DNA from: Wurfbainia villosa
Taxonomy: Eukaryota > Streptophyta > Magnoliopsida > Zingiberales > Zingiberaceae
NCBI GenBank assembly: GCA_025175895.1
Contig: JAKLTH010000227.1
Span: forward strand, 537,501 to 601,500
Reading direction: 5' to 3'
Length of the DNA stretch: 64,000 nucleotides
The notes below the pieces were generated by a model that did no database searches, was not told the DNA's origin, and was given only the letters and a program-made list of their open reading frames with translations. The position numbers and the translations under genes were made by a program. This document shows, piece after piece, positions 35,480 through 46,210 of the stretch (positions are counted from its first letter, which is position 1; every line of letters begins with the position of its first letter).

Positions 35480-36930
35480 GAGGAGCGAAATGGTCGCCAT
35501 TCGAGGGCGACCGGCTGCAACCGGTAGGTGCCCTGCCGTGGCGTGCGAGGAGACCGTGTGGTGAGTTGCCAGTACACTGCTGGTTTGGTTGTCCGCGTTC
35601 GGTCTCATACACTGTGCCTGTTTAATTATCTTAACAGATTTTAATTTTGCCCCTGAGGATTTTTTTTTAAAAAAACTTAAGACATTTAAAATTATAATTT
35701 TACTCAACTAAACTTTATTATCTGTCGGTAGAATTGTAAACGAATTAAATATTTATGAACAAATTTGATATTTAATTCGATAAAAATTCATTTAATATAC
35801 ATCAAAATTAATTGATAAATAAGCTTGAACAGTTTGATAAATTAAGTAAATAAATTTGAATATACATATGTTCGATTTGTTAATATTCGTGAACAATATT
35901 CGTAAAAAATATTCCTGAATAAATTTATTTAAAAATTATTTATAAATTTATTTATACTCATTTTATAAATAAAAATTAAAATATTAAAAGTTTAAATAAA
36001 TAAATAAACTTAATTCAAGAACTTGATAATGGTTAAATAAATCAAACTTAAATAAATTAGAATTGAACTTGAATCAAACTTGATTAAAAATTTGAATCGA
36101 GTTTGATTATAAGCTTGATATCCATTAAACAAGTCAAGCTTAATATAATCTCTAAAAAAATAAAGTCAAACTTAAATAGATTTTTCAATAGTCTAATTAA
36201 TTTTAGATTTGACTTGATTTCAATTTGATTATCTAATCAAATAAATTTGAACATTATAAAATTTAATTTGACTGGATTCGTTTACAATCTTATCTGCTTG
36301 CACGTGAAGATATTAATTTGCGCCATGTAAAATTATAGTTTCGGTGATATATGTATATATATTATCTTTTAAATTTTCTTGCAACCAGAAGCCTAAGAAT
36401 GCTAACTAGTTTTAAAATTTTATCACAGACTAATTTCAAAACAACTCAAGTGATTTTGTCTAATACTGTGCTACTTTTGCTAGTTTTAATGGCATAAACT
36501 GATATTGAAATTATTTTTTTTATAATTAAACTATAACTTTTTGTGAGTTTACAAGTAATTAAAAAATAATAACTTTTCTGATTTTGTCTTCCATATTTGA
36601 CTGAGAGTTTGGTTCTCCATTAAAATCCAAAGACTTCGGTGCTAAATTGCAATAAAAATGACCGGGAAGAAGGGGAAGCCGAAACTGACGTGGGCCAGTC
36701 GAGGCGGTTCCCGGTGGGCCTGCTCGATTTTAAATATTCCTTCGGACTTGACCGTGTGGACAGGAGTGGGCTGGATCGAACGGTCAGGGTTTGGCGGCGT
36801 CGCCCCAATGGAGACAGTGGACGAAGGGCACCTTACGTTAACCGGAGGAGCACGTGCGCGCGTCACTCGCCAGCTCCCAGGAGCCACGTCGGGCTTGCCC
36901 TTTGCCGTCATCTTGCGGGAGGAAAACTCT
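35480..36930. other. Intergenic, AT-rich then GC-rich promoter-like
   Basis: 35640-36640 is very AT-rich with repeated AATAAATTTGAA-like words and no gene. 36650-36930 turns GC-rich, with an ACGTG-type core (GCACGTGCGCG) near 36850. It reads like the promoter and 5' leader of the decayed gene that follows. Confidence 0.5.
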
Positions 36931-36934
36931 GCCG

Positions 36935-37296
36935 ATGGATTTCAATCATTTCACGGAGATTGAAATCACAAAGAACATGAAGATCTCAGACCTCTCTCTT
37001 CCAGACCGCCAGTAATGATCAGCCGCATTTGGTGGATGCAAGACGAAGTGCCCAAATGGAGTTGGTGGATTGCGTGGAGGAGGCCGAGAAAGAGTACTCC
37101 GTCTCGATATTAGAGACCGAGGCGATCGCCGGCACGGTGTGGGAGAAGGCGACGGAGATGGGCAATGTGACTTCCAGCGCAGCGCGAGATGGAAGAAGCC
37201 CCGGAGAATACTAAGTAGACGATCGAAAACTGCAAAGGCTTCACTAAGCAGGATTTTATGCTTCACTTCGATGATGTTTGGTTAGCTATTAATTAA
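36935..37296 (+). pseudogene. Decayed small coding gene, function unknown
   Basis: A plausible ~115-120-residue reading can be followed through three frame segments. It opens with MDFNHFTEIEITKNMKISD (36935), changes frame near 37007, and continues QPHLVDARRSAQMELVDCVE. It changes frame again near 37169, runs through MEEAPENTK, has a TAG at 37216-37218, and closes with TIENCKGFTKQDFMLHFDDVW and a TAA at 37294. The acidic, helix-rich composition and continuity across frame breaks suggest a once-functional gene rather than chance ORFs. I do not recognise the family. Alternatives are a functional gene with assembly indels, or a gene with short unusual introns. No signal peptide or membrane segment is seen. 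Confidence 0.42.
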
Positions 37297-37896
37297 AGCA
37301 TTAATACATCTCAATCGTAACCTTCAAAAGTAAAATTTTTAGTTTTTAATCTGCCTACTGTCTTTTTCATGCTCGGATCTAAAATTGACTTAATCCTAAG
37401 ATGATGGATATTGTGGGCATCAGGATGCAATTGAATAACCCTGGTCATAATCTAAAAACCAGATAAAAAATGTGGAGTAACCGTCTAGAGAAGAAGATAT
37501 GCAACGTTTATTGCATGATTATTCCCAATTACTCTGTAGGTTGCTTTGAATCCTTGAAATAAATAACTATTTTTTGCCTTGTGATAAAATTCGAATATGG
37601 TCATGTTCTATTCATAATAAAAATCATATATATTTGGCGTTCGTGTCACAGAGGTGTTGCATAATATCCGAAAGGATTTGGGAATGACGACTCTTAGGCT
37701 AATTCATTTTAATCGACTCCCTTTTCAAGATAACAGAGATTTTTAGTCCATAATAATATTTTCAAAGCATAGATAATGTCTGATACGTAACTGTAACAAG
37801 GATGTGGCATAAACAGACGATCGATCTGTCACTGATGCACAATATTGTGATCCTTTATTCGTATTTATCTAATTACGAGCGACAGTGGAAGCCTGA
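37297..37896. other. Intergenic, nothing recognised
   Basis: An AT-rich spacer of about 600 bases between two 3' ends, the decayed fragment (+) and EC1 (-). No open frame or repeat of note was seen. Confidence 0.55.
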
Positions 37897-38352
37897 TCAG
37901 GGCTTCAGAGCATCAGCAGCGATCTCTGCCCCAGCCACGGCGGTCAGGGGGGCAGCGGATGGCGGCTGCGAATGAGCGGGCGTGGTAGGGACGGTATCGG
38001 CGTCGCAGTAGCCGCGTAGGATGTCGCTCTCCTGGACGGTGAATCCGAGGTTGGTGAACATGGAGGTCCAGCAGTGGTGGGTGATGACGCGGATGGCGCG
38101 GCAGCAGTCGAGGCTGAGATACGACTCCCCGTTCAGGAAGAACAGCACGATCTCGTTGGTGCACGACCGCAGCTCCAGCAGTGAGTTCCAGCACTCGACC
38201 AGCCCGCCGCTTTCGGCCAGCCCCACGGCAAGTCGCGCCTCCAGGTCGGCGGCCTGGTGGAGCTCCACCGGCGAGAGCTCGCGGCCGCTGCCCGCCGCGA
38301 CCAGGAAGGCGAGAGCGAGCGCAAGGACTGCCAGATTCTGAACGGAATCCAT
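37897..38352 (-). CDS. EC1: Egg cell-secreted protein EC1-like (ECA1/prolamin-like)
   Basis: A small secreted cysteine-rich protein of 151 aa, intronless. EC1 peptides are stored in the egg cell and released on sperm arrival to activate sperm for gamete fusion in Arabidopsis. The start is the ATG at 38352. The frame is open to 38430, but a TATA box at 38418-38424 shows the longer start is upstream of transcription. Residues 1-23 form a signal peptide (NLAVLALALAFLVAAGSG). The prolamin-like domain has all six expected cysteines at 54, 64, 83, 84, 94 and 116, in the order CW, CT, CC, CW, C. The family motifs GLVECWNSLLELRSC and DCCRAIRVITHHCW are present. A Pro/Ala-rich tail follows Cys116. High GC fits the rest of the GC-rich gene class in this genome. 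Egg-cell expression is inferred from the family. Confidence 0.93.
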   Translation of the reverse strand: MDSVQNLAVLALALAFLVAAGSGRELSPVELHQAADLEARLAVGLAESGGLVECWNSLLELRSCTNEIVLFFLNGESYLSLDCCRAIRVITHHCWTSMFTNLGFTVQESDILRGYCDADTVPTTPAHSQPPSAAPLTAVAGAEIAADALKP

Positions 38353-38417
38353 GATGCTGCTTCTGGCGTGCGTCGAGAGAGGATCAGATGGAGAAGGAAA
38401 CTGGATGTTGCATGAGA

Positions 38418-38424
38418 ATTTATA
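38418..38424 (-). promoter_or_regulatory. TATA box of the EC1 gene
   Basis: TATAAAT on the minus strand lies 66 bases before the EC1 ATG, which is ideal spacing for a short leader. It excludes the upstream ATG at 38430. Confidence 0.65.
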
Positions 38425-38429
38425 GTGCA

Positions 38430-39220
38430 AAAGCTCGCAGAAACGGTGGAAGCCGAAGAGAGCTGGAGGCGAAGTGTAAACGTCGACGCAGAGGGAGCTA
38501 CTTAATTAAATAGTTCCTTAGTGACTAATAATTACAGAGATGCAAATCGAAATGTAACGCGCGACGCATAGTTTTGACGCGCTTCGGATTGAAGCTGATT
38601 CATCCTTTCCATTCTTGTTCTTGTGAGCCACTGAAGAACCATCGAAGGAAACCAGGAGGAGAACGACGAACGGGCAAAATCTACGTTCCGGATTTAAATC
38701 TTGAATCCGACAAAATCCGACCCGTAAATGCAGATTAAGGACCTTTCAGATATGCATGAAGATTGAAACACTTTCCTTTCTGAACTGTTCAGGAGAATAT
38801 AGAAATCCAACGGGATAGCAAATATCTTTATGTTATTATTTCAATAGGTTTCCCAATATCCACTGTATTACAAATTTGGCATTATTTACCAACCATAAAG
38901 CATTTTTTTTTATTTTTCAATCCTAATAAACCAAAAATACCTCAACAAAAGTACACAAGTCGCTTAATGGCCCCCTCTACTAGTTTCTCAATGAGCTCAT
39001 ACTTTTGGTTCATAATATCTTCTTTCTTCTACGAGCCATACCACACGAGAAAACTTTGGAATCAAGAAGCTGCATTTCGCAACCAAAATAATGGCAGCCG
39101 CAGCAAAACGATTGTGCCGGTTACTGAAGTTGCAACGGCGCAAGTCAAAGCAAAATACTCGGCATGGAGCAAATAATTTGAACACTGAATGTTTGATCTT
39201 AGTGTCTGGATGAATCTTCT
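38430..39220. other. Intergenic: EC1 promoter and NYN-LOTUS 3' flank
   Basis: The left part should hold the egg-cell promoter of EC1. The right part is the 3' flank of the nuclease gene. Short ORFs are present but none looks coding. Confidence 0.5.
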
Positions 39221-42200
39221 TTAACTGCAAAACTTTGAATTTCCAGCTTTCTTCAGACTGCCTAATATGCTATCGACCAAATTTTCCTTGTCTTTTGAAT
39301 CTGAAACAAAATTATATCTTTTATTGAATCGTAATTTTGGCTTAATATCAACCATGATCTCGGGTTTATTCTTAGAGCAATCCACGAGACCATCAGGAGC
39401 CTCAGCTTGTTCCACTTCACAACCATCTTTGCTACTTTTTTTCTGACCACCTTCACGATTATCCCTACCTTGCTCCTTGTGGCTGCCTTCTGTAATACCC
39501 TGAGCTTGTGACTTCTCGCTGCCTTCCTTGCTACCATACCAGCAATCAAGAATTTGAATAAGAGAGCTTTCCTCTCCGCATCTTCGAGATTTCCCTGCTA
39601 CATCCTGCAATGGGGGAGGATCCCCCTCTGAATCAGATAATTCATCATCTGAAAGAGACTCGTCATAGGTTACTTCTCTATCCTTAATTGGAGCCGCCTT
39701 AAGATCCTCACGCGCAACTGTTTCATGCACAGGGCCCAGCTCCTCCCATTCCTCCCGTGCACAATCTTCAGAAGCACTTTCACGGCCAGTGTTGTTACCA
39801 GCATTGCCTTTATCATCTAGCGAAGTGAGATCGAGTGTTCTAATTGTTGGTTGATTAGTAGAACTAGAATTTGAGCGGAACCTTTCAGCAGGGATCACAA
39901 AACCGGACTCTATCCTCATCCCAGGCATTATCTCTAACAATGAAACAAGCTTGGGATATCCAAGCGTTTGAAACTCCAAAACATAATGATACCTCTGTAG
40001 AAAAGCTGGTTTGAATATGCTCATGTTGAAACCATCAGGATATTCATCAAAAAGGTCGACCAAGAGCTTTTGACAATCAGATAATATCTTTTCTCTGCTA
40101 GGAGATGATTTTCTTTTCTGATTCTCATACCTGTCCTCATTTGCACAAACTTCAATCAAGCTTTGTAGATCCGGATAGCCATAGGAAGAAGGAACAAGTT
40201 TTATGCTGAACATGCTCTCAAACATCTTTTCTAAATCTTCAGGTTGTACATCCTCTTTACGTATATAGGCTTTCTGAAACCAAGATTTGAACTCCACAAG
40301 GTTTTGGGGTCGATTAACAGAAGTAGTTACAGTAAGTGAACTCCCCAGGGAACCAGACTTATGATCATATGCTTCCTGCTTAGGCTGTCTCTGCGTGTTA
40401 GATTTTGACATTTTGCCAGCAAAAAGAGAACTTAAACCATTGGAATTATATGAATGTGATGTGACACACTTTTGTTTGCCAAGAGTAAGCCTAAAAGGGA
40501 ACGTCTGGAAAAATGATTCTTCTATCCATTTCTTTTCAACAATCATCAAATTTACCAGCTCAAAAAGTTGGGCTTTTGAAAGATCTTTAAGGACCCAAGG
40601 ACCTCCCTTCTGTAGCCCATGCACCAGTTGTTCCCTAAAGCAAACAATAATACCATAGTTCAATAGTCCAATATAACAGATATTAATTTACAAAATTTCA
40701 TCCAGAAGAAATATACGATCCTCAGAAGATTGGTAAAAACAAAGGCAGTTTGTTAGAATTCTACCCAAGTTCTGTTCCAAAATGAATCCCATGATATATC
40801 TTCCCCTAAATTAAAAAATAGCAGAATCTTTTTTTTTCTGAAACTAATGCAAAAGATAAAATTTGTGTGTTGGGTGGGCGAAGCACTAAAAAACATAGAT
40901 CAGCACCAGGTTTCAAAATGATGGATTTGAGAATGGTACAAATACAAGTAACCAACAGTTCTTTGCTCTAGCGTTAAGCAAGCAAGATCCAGAGGACATT
41001 TTACAAAAGATGATGCCTGAAATCCATATTTGTAGTATCAAACCTGAAGGATATTACGTCATTTTCTTGGAGTAGAAATTATCTATAGTTCTAAAAGTCA
41101 AGAAGAGAAACAACCTATGTATTCTGATGGAGACTTGATAACTGTGAAGGAGCAAAATTTGCAAAGAATTGCCTTCAGACATCATAATGGAAAAACAAGA
41201 AATATCAGATTTGAATACATTAATAGCCCATGAGTGTGTTTCTATAAGAGAAAATGTTGTCGACAAAAGACATTTACCTCGTTCTCGATTTCGAGATAAG
41301 CTCAGCTCCTTTAGAAGTGAGCAAAAACGAATTTAGAGCATCCCAAAAGTATTCTTTCGAGAAAACATCAATAGTTTCTGTCTGATGGACAAAATTATCC
41401 TCAGTGGTAACCTCCTTTCCAGGTTCACAAACACCTTCCTGGTCCTTCTTGGATATCTTGGACCACCAACCTGCAATTCTCTTGAAGAAGCTCTGTTTTG
41501 TATCTGGAGGACCAGTATGCACGTCAGGATACCCAGTGGTCTTATCAGTTGCAGGTGACTCACCGAATTCTCTAAAACTTTTGCTAGGACTAAACTTATT
41601 CTTCCAGTTTGTCTTCTTATCGTCACATTTTAACTTCTCAGTTGGCTGGTAGGCTGATTTTGCCTCACCAGAATCCTTATTAGATGTAGACTCCAGACCA
41701 GAAATGCTACCAATTCCCCCAACTGGCAGATCAGCACTAGGATGGTTCATACCTCCCCAGATCCTTTGTAGAAATCCTCTTTCGACTATATTTTCTTTTC
41801 TTTTCTTGGAAGTGGAAACGTCATGGTTAGCCTCCATGCCATTCCCTTCGTGATTAGCCTCCATGTCATTCCCTTTAGTTGTCGAAGGAGATGCCTCCTT
41901 GAGGTGCTGAAACCTGAAAACATATCTCTTAAATTTCTGAAATGCTCCCCCCTCATCCACATCACACTGTGTGCAAGTATGAGAGGATGGATGCTTATCA
42001 AGTGTAGCGGGGCTAAGACCCACGTCGTTATTTGGAGTCACTGACGGTGGCTTTCCATCCTGTTTCGGAGTAGGGCTCATCTCTTCACCACTGGAATCAA
42101 AATCCTGAATAGTTTTAGATCTTAATGGAGATGAATCTGCTGTTCTTAAATGCCTCCCAACCACAAGTGATTGACCATCAAGACCTGGACTGGTTATGAA

Positions 42201-43894
42201 CTTCAATATGTTTGGCATTGATGCAAGAAGGTGGGAGAAGTTCTTATACCCAAAGAAATCCTTATCTACACCTATATTGACCTTTTTGAGCTCATTTCGC
42301 AAATCTGACATATTGATCCCTTCAGGATATGACTGTAAAATTTGTCGGATGGCATTGACTAAAGCTCTGGGAACTGGACGAGGCTTACTTTCAGAACTCA
42401 GTTCCACAGAATCCTCACCTTTTCCGTTAGTTTGTTTCATATCAGAGAAAGGATCGTCCAAAACAACTTTATAATGTCCATACCAAGAACTATAAAAGCC
42501 ATCTGGCGGGTGGTTAAAATGCTTGGCAGAGGCATTGTCACCCTTGACCAAACAAGTCCAGGACCACATAAGTGTAGCAGAACTGCAGAGTATGCCTGGA
42601 GTAAATTCCCTACTGGCAAGTAGTATGTTATAGTTGTTCATCCTTAATCGATGAAGAATGCTTGCAAAGTCCTTGTCCCCAGATATCAAAAAGAAATGGA
42701 CAGGAGGGGGGTTTTGTGAAACCCAATAGACAAGATCGGCCATAAAGCAGCTTTGTAAGCTATTTTTCCCACCTATAATATAAAAGGTTCCAAGATCTTT
42801 AACACGCTAAAGATTTATTTGTGAAATTCGGTAAAGAAACTTGACTATAAACAAAAAAAAAAACCTATCCGAGGCTCTGAGCTAATTCAACTTCATTAAT
42901 GCTCCATAGATATTAGACAAATCCTACAATAAAATTATATGACATTCACAAAGCTGACAATTTCTGCAGAGAAAAACAAAGAAAACAAAACAATATAAGC
43001 CCTTTTAGCATGCTACTAACTGAGAACATTTCATCCTCCGTAGTGACCAAGTGATTTTAATTTTCATATCCTAAAATCATAAACTTGGAACGGGAAGGGG
43101 AAAAAAAAAAAGACTTGCAAGACCTTCTTAGGCGTTAAAAATTAGAAAAATGTTCAAGCAATTGAACAAAAGACTAATCGGAATAACGTTCACATGCTTG
43201 AACTGTAGTTTCTTATACCATTTGTGCTCTAAAAGACTATATCCTTAAAACAATAACTTTAAAGTAAAGAACTACAATGAAACCTACCAAATGAACAATT
43301 CATCCCTCGACAATAATTAGAACTCTTTCTATGGAAACCAGAACCAACGCTAAGACAACTTGCAAAGTATTAGCAAAGAGAAAGCTCGACTGCACAAATG
43401 TCCAATCTGCAGAAGATAGGAATGAGAAAGCATATACAAGCGAAGACTATGAACCAACCATGCGGTATATGGTTGAGGCAGATGCCGGTGGAGGTGAGAG
43501 CCTCCTGAGAAGTCCGCGCGAGCTGCTCTATGTCGCCGAATCCAGTAATAGTGATCGGACCCTTGATTCCATTGGAACGCAAGGCCGACGTGATCCGTTG
43601 CGCCACCAGGAAAACATTGACCCCAGCGGGTATGCTGCAGTTTTCGAAGTCCCACCAAACCGCGACCTTCACGTCCCTGCACTCCTCGTAATGCTTCTTC
43701 GAGGAAGACGAACTGAAGGACTGGGTAGAAGAAGAGGCTCTAGGGATCCGGGGAGGGGGCTCCGGCTTCCGTGGAAGCGCTGCATCGTCGGCGGCCGAGT
43801 GGAGGAGGAGGAGGAGGGAGACACGAGGACGGTAGAGAAGCAAGGGCGAGCAGAAATGGAGGGGGGATAAGGATCGGAAAATCCTGGAATTCAT
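39221..43894 (-). CDS. MNU: NYN-domain, LOTUS/OST-HTH ribonuclease, probably mitochondrial (MNU-like)
   Basis: A predicted RNA endonuclease of the MARF1/limkain-like group, resembling Arabidopsis mitochondrial nucleases MNU1/MNU2, which help mature 5' ends of mitochondrial transcripts. Three exons at 43894-43459, 42772-41278 and 40634-39221 join in frame to 1,114 aa. The first ~65 residues are rich in Arg, Ser and Leu and poor in acids, as in a mitochondrial presequence. The NYN (PIN-like) fold runs from about 75 to 240, with acidic residues at Asp82 (WWDFENC), Asp158 (MADLVYW) and Asp178/Asp180 (SGDKDF). LOTUS/OST-HTH-like units are seen at about 278-337 (YPEGINMSDLRNELKK) and 824-890 (YPDGFNMSIFKPAFLQ), with a further helical unit at about 755-807. 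Long charged, low-complexity linkers follow. The gene is head to head with a PPR gene. Confidence 0.9.
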
Positions 43895-44542
43895 GGTTTC
43901 GTGTGTCCGGCTTGTGTGCCAACCGCCAACTGCGGTGGGCCGCCGGCCGCAGGGAGAAGTGTTTTAATCTGAAAGGGTTAAACCTCCAAAACCCTCGATC
44001 GGCACATATGTCACGTGTCGCCCATGTGATTTTATTGAGTGAGATTTTGCCTTTTAATTTCAACAGACCTCCTAATCTGTTTAAACAATATCTATTAATT
44101 ATATCCAAGAAAACCCTAAATATTAAAAAATAATAATTATTTTTTAGATTTTATTATCCAGGAACTTATAGATTTATTTGGTTCAATTTTTAAATTATAT
44201 TTAGTAGGATCAAATACGATTTAAGATGGCTACCACGAAAATAATGCAATAATAAAAAAAATCAAAGTTTGAATTTCAAGGAGAATAAATATTTTCATGT
44301 ATATAAATTATTATAAAAAAAATAAAAAAAAATAGATGAAATAATACAAGTCCTAATTAAATTTGTGACTAGCAAAGATTTATCAACTAAGTTTATTTCA
44401 AATATTAAAAACAAAAATTTTATTTTTATAAAAAAATCATAAATTATATATATATTTTTTAATTTTAAAATATTTATTATTACTCGCCCGGCCCGACGGT
44501 TGGTTGTATTTATTAATCGCTGTTAAAATTGCCCTAATATTG
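43895..44542. promoter_or_regulatory. Shared divergent promoter region (NYN-LOTUS / PPR)
   Basis: About 650 bases separate the two start codons. The portion next to each gene is GC-richer, and the centre (44110-44480) is strongly AT-rich with A/T runs. No clear TATA box was fixed for either gene, so dispersed or bidirectional initiation is possible. Confidence 0.45.
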
Positions 44543-46210
44543 ATGTCGGTTCTGTGCTCGGGAAGAAAGGGAATGAATCGCCGTTTCAAAAGCGTCGGCG
44601 CCGTCGATTTGGGGCGGCGGTGCTTCTCGACGGTAGTTGACCTGGCGCACCTCTCTTCGCCGGTCGATTTGGATCACCTCGCCTCCCTCCGGTCGACTTC
44701 CGACCTTCTTAAGTCCTACACCGTCACTCCTCCCATCCGCCATTGGCCCTCCCCTCTCACAAGCCGCCGACTCACCTCCCTCATCCGCTGCACCACCGAC
44801 CCAGACCTCGCCTTCCGCATCTTCGACTACGCCAATCGCTTCACCCCGGGTTTCTCCCCCTCCTACCCGCCCTACCATACCATCATCCTCCGCCTCGCCG
44901 CCTCCCGCAGATTCCACCTCCTTACGCCGGTCCTCTCCTCTCTTTTCCGTTCCGGACTGCGCCCCTCCGAGGATGCCTTCATCTTCCTTATCCGTGCCTA
45001 CTCCCTAGCTGGCCGTCCTGCTGCATCCCTTCGCTCCTTTCTCTCCATCCCTTCCTTCGGCGGCCTCAAACCCTCCGTCCGCTCCTTCAACGCTCTTCTC
45101 AATGCCATGATCCAGAACCACCGTCCGGACCTTGTCGCTCACCTCTTTCGCAACTGCCGCACTAAGTTCCGAATCATCCCCAACGTCTATACCTGCAACA
45201 TCCTTCTAAAGGCCCTCTGCAAGCTCGGTGATATCGGTGGCGCCCTCCAGTTGCTCGATGATATGCCCGGTTTGGGGATCGTCCCCAATGTTGTTTCCTA
45301 TACAACCATCCTCGCTCTCTACTGCGCCAGAGGTGATCTTTCTGCTGCACGTTCGGTCTTCGATCAGATCAGTGCCCGCGGTTGGTCCCCGGACGCTACC
45401 ACTCTCACAATCATGATCGCCGGGTATTGTAACCAAGGGAAACTGGACGATGCCGTCAAATTAATGGACGAGATGGAGATTTGGGGCGTCACCCCAAACG
45501 ACGTCACATACTCTGTGGTGATCGAAGCATGTTGCAAGATGAAAAGGTCTGGCGAGGCATTGAACTTGCTTGATGACATGCTTGAAGGGAAGTACGTACC
45601 AAGCTCGTCGTTGTGTTGTAAGGTGATTGATGCATTGTGCGAGGATAAGAAGGTGGAGGAGGCTTGCCGGATTTGGAGGAAGCTTTTGAAGAAGAATGTC
45701 ACTCCAGATAATTCCATCTCAAGCTCACTTATATATTGGCTATGCAAGGAGGGAAAGGTCTGTGAAGCAAGGAAACTGTTTGATGAGTTTGAGAGAGGAT
45801 TCATCCCAAGTATGCTAACATATAACACACTCATCTCTGGAATGTGTGAGAACGGGGAGTTGCAGGAGGCAGGTAGGGTGTGGGATGACATGGTTGAGAG
45901 GAGATGTTCGCCTAATGTGTTCACTTACAATGTCCTAATAAAGGGCTTTTGTAAAGCAGGGAAACCAAAGGAAGTGGTTAATATCATCCATGAAATGCTA
46001 GAGAAACGCGTCATGCCAGATAAGGCTACATTCAAAATCTTGGCTGATGAGCTTTGCAGGTCTGGAGATGCAGAAGAACTTGATAAGATTCTTGAAATCA
46101 TTCTTTCAAATAGAGGAGTTGATCAGAACAGTTGGTTTGTGCTTGTGAACAAGATTTTTGGTGGTGATGAAAACTCTAGAGATCATATTACTTCAGTATT
46201 GGAGACATAA
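44543..46210 (+). CDS. P-class pentatricopeptide repeat protein, probably mitochondrial
   Basis: An intronless organellar RNA-binding protein of 555 aa. The frame extends back to 44504 without ATG, so the first ATG is 44543 (MSVLCSG), with an alternative at 44573 (MNRRFKSVGAVDLGRRCFST). The N-terminus is rich in Arg and Ser with few acids, which suggests mitochondrial import. From about residue 165 there are some ten tandem 35-residue PPR units of the P type. Examples are NVYTCNILLKALCKLGDIGG, NVVSYTTILALYCARGDLSA, DVTYSVVIEACCKMKRSGEA and NVFTYNVLIKGFCKAGKP. There is no E, DYW or SMR domain, so RNA stability, splicing or end-processing is more likely than editing. Codon third positions are almost all C/G in the first half and switch to A/T in the second, a monocot-type gradient. 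The exact RNA target cannot be read from the sequence. Confidence 0.94.
   Translation: MSVLCSGRKGMNRRFKSVGAVDLGRRCFSTVVDLAHLSSPVDLDHLASLRSTSDLLKSYTVTPPIRHWPSPLTSRRLTSLIRCTTDPDLAFRIFDYANRFTPGFSPSYPPYHTIILRLAASRRFHLLTPVLSSLFRSGLRPSEDAFIFLIRAYSLAGRPAASLRSFLSIPSFGGLKPSVRSFNALLNAMIQNHRPDLVAHLFRNCRTKFRIIPNVYTCNILLKALCKLGDIGGALQLLDDMPGLGIVPNVVSYTTILALYCARGDLSAARSVFDQISARGWSPDATTLTIMIAGYCNQGKLDDAVKLMDEMEIWGVTPNDVTYSVVIEACCKMKRSGEALNLLDDMLEGKYVPSSSLCCKVIDALCEDKKVEEACRIWRKLLKKNVTPDNSISSSLIYWLCKEGKVCEARKLFDEFERGFIPSMLTYNTLISGMCENGELQEAGRVWDDMVERRCSPNVFTYNVLIKGFCKAGKPKEVVNIIHEMLEKRVMPDKATFKILADELCRSGDAEELDKILEIILSNRGVDQNSWFVLVNKIFGGDENSRDHITSVLET

Noticed and set aside
43331..43870. 179-codon plus-strand ORF over the first exon of the NYN-LOTUS gene
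   Set aside because: It is antisense to a well-supported exon, has no recognised domain, and is Arg/Gly-rich as expected for the reverse complement of GC-rich coding DNA.
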